Shown: piece after piece, positions 62,952-64,000 of the stretch
Numbering within the stretch: the first letter of the stretch is position 1
Layout of the letters: every line of letters starts with the position of its first letter
From: Gammaproteobacteria bacterium
Lineage (GTDB): Bacteria; Pseudomonadota; Gammaproteobacteria; Steroidobacterales; Steroidobacteraceae
Assembly: GCA_018970145.1 (NCBI GenBank)
Contig: JAGWWY010000002.1
Span: 62,001 to 126,000, forward strand
Direction: 5' to 3'
DNA length: 64,000 nucleotides
The notes under the pieces: generated by a model
Told to the model about the DNA's origin: nothing
The model's database searches: none
Seen by the model: the letters and a program-made list of their open reading frames with translations, nothing else
Position numbers and translations under genes: made by a program

Positions 62952-64000
62952 ATGACCATGCAGGATTTAGGATTGTTGTCGCTACTCGTCTGGTTGCCGA
63001 TCCTCGGCGGCCTCGTCGTGCTGGCGCTCGGCCAGTCACGGGTAGCACTCGGACGCTGGGTGGCGCTCGCGACCTCGCTCGTGGCGCTCGCACTGTCCGT
63101 GCCCTTGTACCAAGGCTTCGACACCACGACGGCCGCGTTTCAGTTCGTCGAGCAGCTGCCGTGGATCCCGGCGTTTAACGCCACGTATCACTTGGGCGTC
63201 GATGGCATCTCGCTACCGCTGATTTTGCTCACGACGTTCATCACCGTGCCGATCCTCATCGCCGCGTGGACGGTGATAGAACAGCGTGCATCGCAATATT
63301 TCGCTGCCTTTCTCATCCTCGAAGGTTTGATGGTCGGCGTGTTCACGGCGCTCGATGCGTTACTGTTTTATTTCTTTTGGGAAGCGATGCTGATTCCGAT
63401 GTTCCTGATTATCGGCATCTGGGGTGGGCCGCGACGCGTCTACGCGACGATCAAGTTCTTCCTCTACACCTTCCTGGGATCGGTGTTCATGTTGATCGCC
63501 ATGATCTACATGTACGTTCAGGCTGGCACCTACGATATCGCGACCTTCCATGATCTACCGCTCACGATGACCGAGCAGTATTGGATTTTCCTCGCATTCT
63601 TCGCCGCCTTCGCGGTGAAGATCCCGATGTTCCCGGTGCATACCTGGTTGCCGGACGCTCACGTCGAGGCACCGACCGGCGGATCGGTCGTCCTGGCAGC
63701 GATCATGCTCAAGATGGGTGGTTACGGCTTTTTGCGGTTTTCTTTGCCAGTCACGCCGGATGCCGCGCGTGAACTCGACGTGCTGATCATCGTGTTGTCG
63801 CTGATCGCCGTGGTGTACATCGGGTTTGTCGCGCTCGTGCAGAGCGACATGAAAAAGCTGATTGCGTATTCGTCCATCGCACACATGGGTTTCGTGACTT
63901 TGGGTAGTTTCCTCGTGTTTGACATCGTCGCGAATTCTGGCGACCTGCGAGGCGCGGGCATGGGGATAGATGGCGCCATGGTGCAGATGGTGTCGCACGG
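62952..64000 (+). CDS. nuoM: NADH-quinone oxidoreductase subunit M, 5-prime part (cut by window edge)
   Basis: The first 349 codons are open to the window end. Antiporter-like features are LGVDGISLPLILLTT near 85-100, FYFFWEAMLIPMFLIIGIWGG near 135-155 with the essential Glu, and FAVKIPMFPVHTWLPDAHVEAPTGGSVVLA near 215-245 with the essential Lys. NuoM is a proton-pumping subunit. An ATG two codons on (62958) is an alternative start. Confidence 0.96.
   Translation, partial: MTMQDLGLLSLLVWLPILGGLVVLALGQSRVALGRWVALATSLVALALSVPLYQGFDTTTAAFQFVEQLPWIPAFNATYHLGVDGISLPLILLTTFITVPILIAAWTVIEQRASQYFAAFLILEGLMVGVFTALDALLFYFFWEAMLIPMFLIIGIWGGPRRVYATIKFFLYTFLGSVFMLIAMIYMYVQAGTYDIATFHDLPLTMTEQYWIFLAFFAAFAVKIPMFPVHTWLPDAHVEAPTGGSVVLAAIMLKMGGYGFLRFSLPVTPDAARELDVLIIVLSLIAVVYIGFVALVQSDMKKLIAYSSIAHMGFVTLGSFLVFDIVANSGDLRGAGMGIDGAMVQMVSH

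Noticed and set aside
1-64000. CRISPR array, transposase, integrase, rRNA or prophage
   Set aside because: None seen on either strand; the only short tandem repeats are the coding ones in the Pro-rich gene.

Overview
The window comes from a GC-rich gammaproteobacterium. The order hrcA-grpE-dnaK-dnaJ-dapB-carAB-greA, yhbY/rlmE-ftsH-folP-glmM-tpiA-secG-tRNA-Leu-nuoA..M, together with bamE/fur, recN-nadK and a tmRNA tag ANDDNYALAA, is typical of that class. The adjoining steroid-catabolism cluster points to a steroid degrader of the Steroidobacter/Nevskia/Solimonas-Xanthomonadales neighbourhood. This placement is inferred from gene content only.

Region 1 (1-24,100) is an accessory catabolic cluster. 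It holds a TonB-dependent receptor (cut by the window edge), two MFS transporters, two acyl-CoA ligases (FadD19-like and FadD3-like), a KshA-like Rieske oxygenase, the HsaA/HsaB flavin monooxygenase pair, the meta-cleavage hydrolase HsaD and hydratase HsaE, two KstD-like flavoproteins, a cytochrome P450, four short-chain dehydrogenases, a nitroreductase and four genes of unknown role (DUF1254, DUF2889, an APH-like phosphotransferase and a 380-aa protein). Together they suggest uptake, side-chain activation, ring A/B opening and meta-cleavage of a steroid. hsaC, kshB and the last aldolase/dehydrogenase genes are absent, so the pathway must be completed elsewhere. The genes form tightly packed, often ATGA-overlapping operons that start at three divergent promoters. 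Each of those promoters carries the same 30-bp inverted repeat, GCGTAA-N16-TTACGC. This is the best novel signal in the window: a candidate operator for an undescribed steroid regulon whose regulator lies outside the window.

Region 2 (24,114-29,300) begins with ssrA (tmRNA) on the minus strand, which marks the border between accessory and core DNA. It is followed by a three-gene minus-strand operon: a secreted Pro-rich protein, a lipoprotein, and a 1015-aa ABC-exporter-like protein with a badly degenerate, enlarged nucleotide-binding domain and a C-terminal cyclic-nucleotide-binding domain. The operon has a recognisable promoter with a palindrome in its spacer and a strong stem-loop between its first two genes. 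I know of no function for it.

Region 3 (29,377-51,460) is housekeeping: smpB/ratA-rnfH, bamE/fur, recN-nadK, heat-shock genes with an RpoH-type promoter before dnaK, lysine and carbamoyl-phosphate synthesis, RNA modification, FtsH, folate, cell-wall precursor and triose-phosphate genes, SecG and tRNA-Leu(GAG).

Region 4 (51,547-64,000) is the nuo operon for respiratory complex I, nuoA to nuoM, in canonical order and cut inside nuoM. No transposase, integrase, CRISPR array or rRNA was seen. No stretch above 300 bases is without a gene; the larger gaps (247-492, 5765-5998, 39938-40145) are described under the regulatory features.
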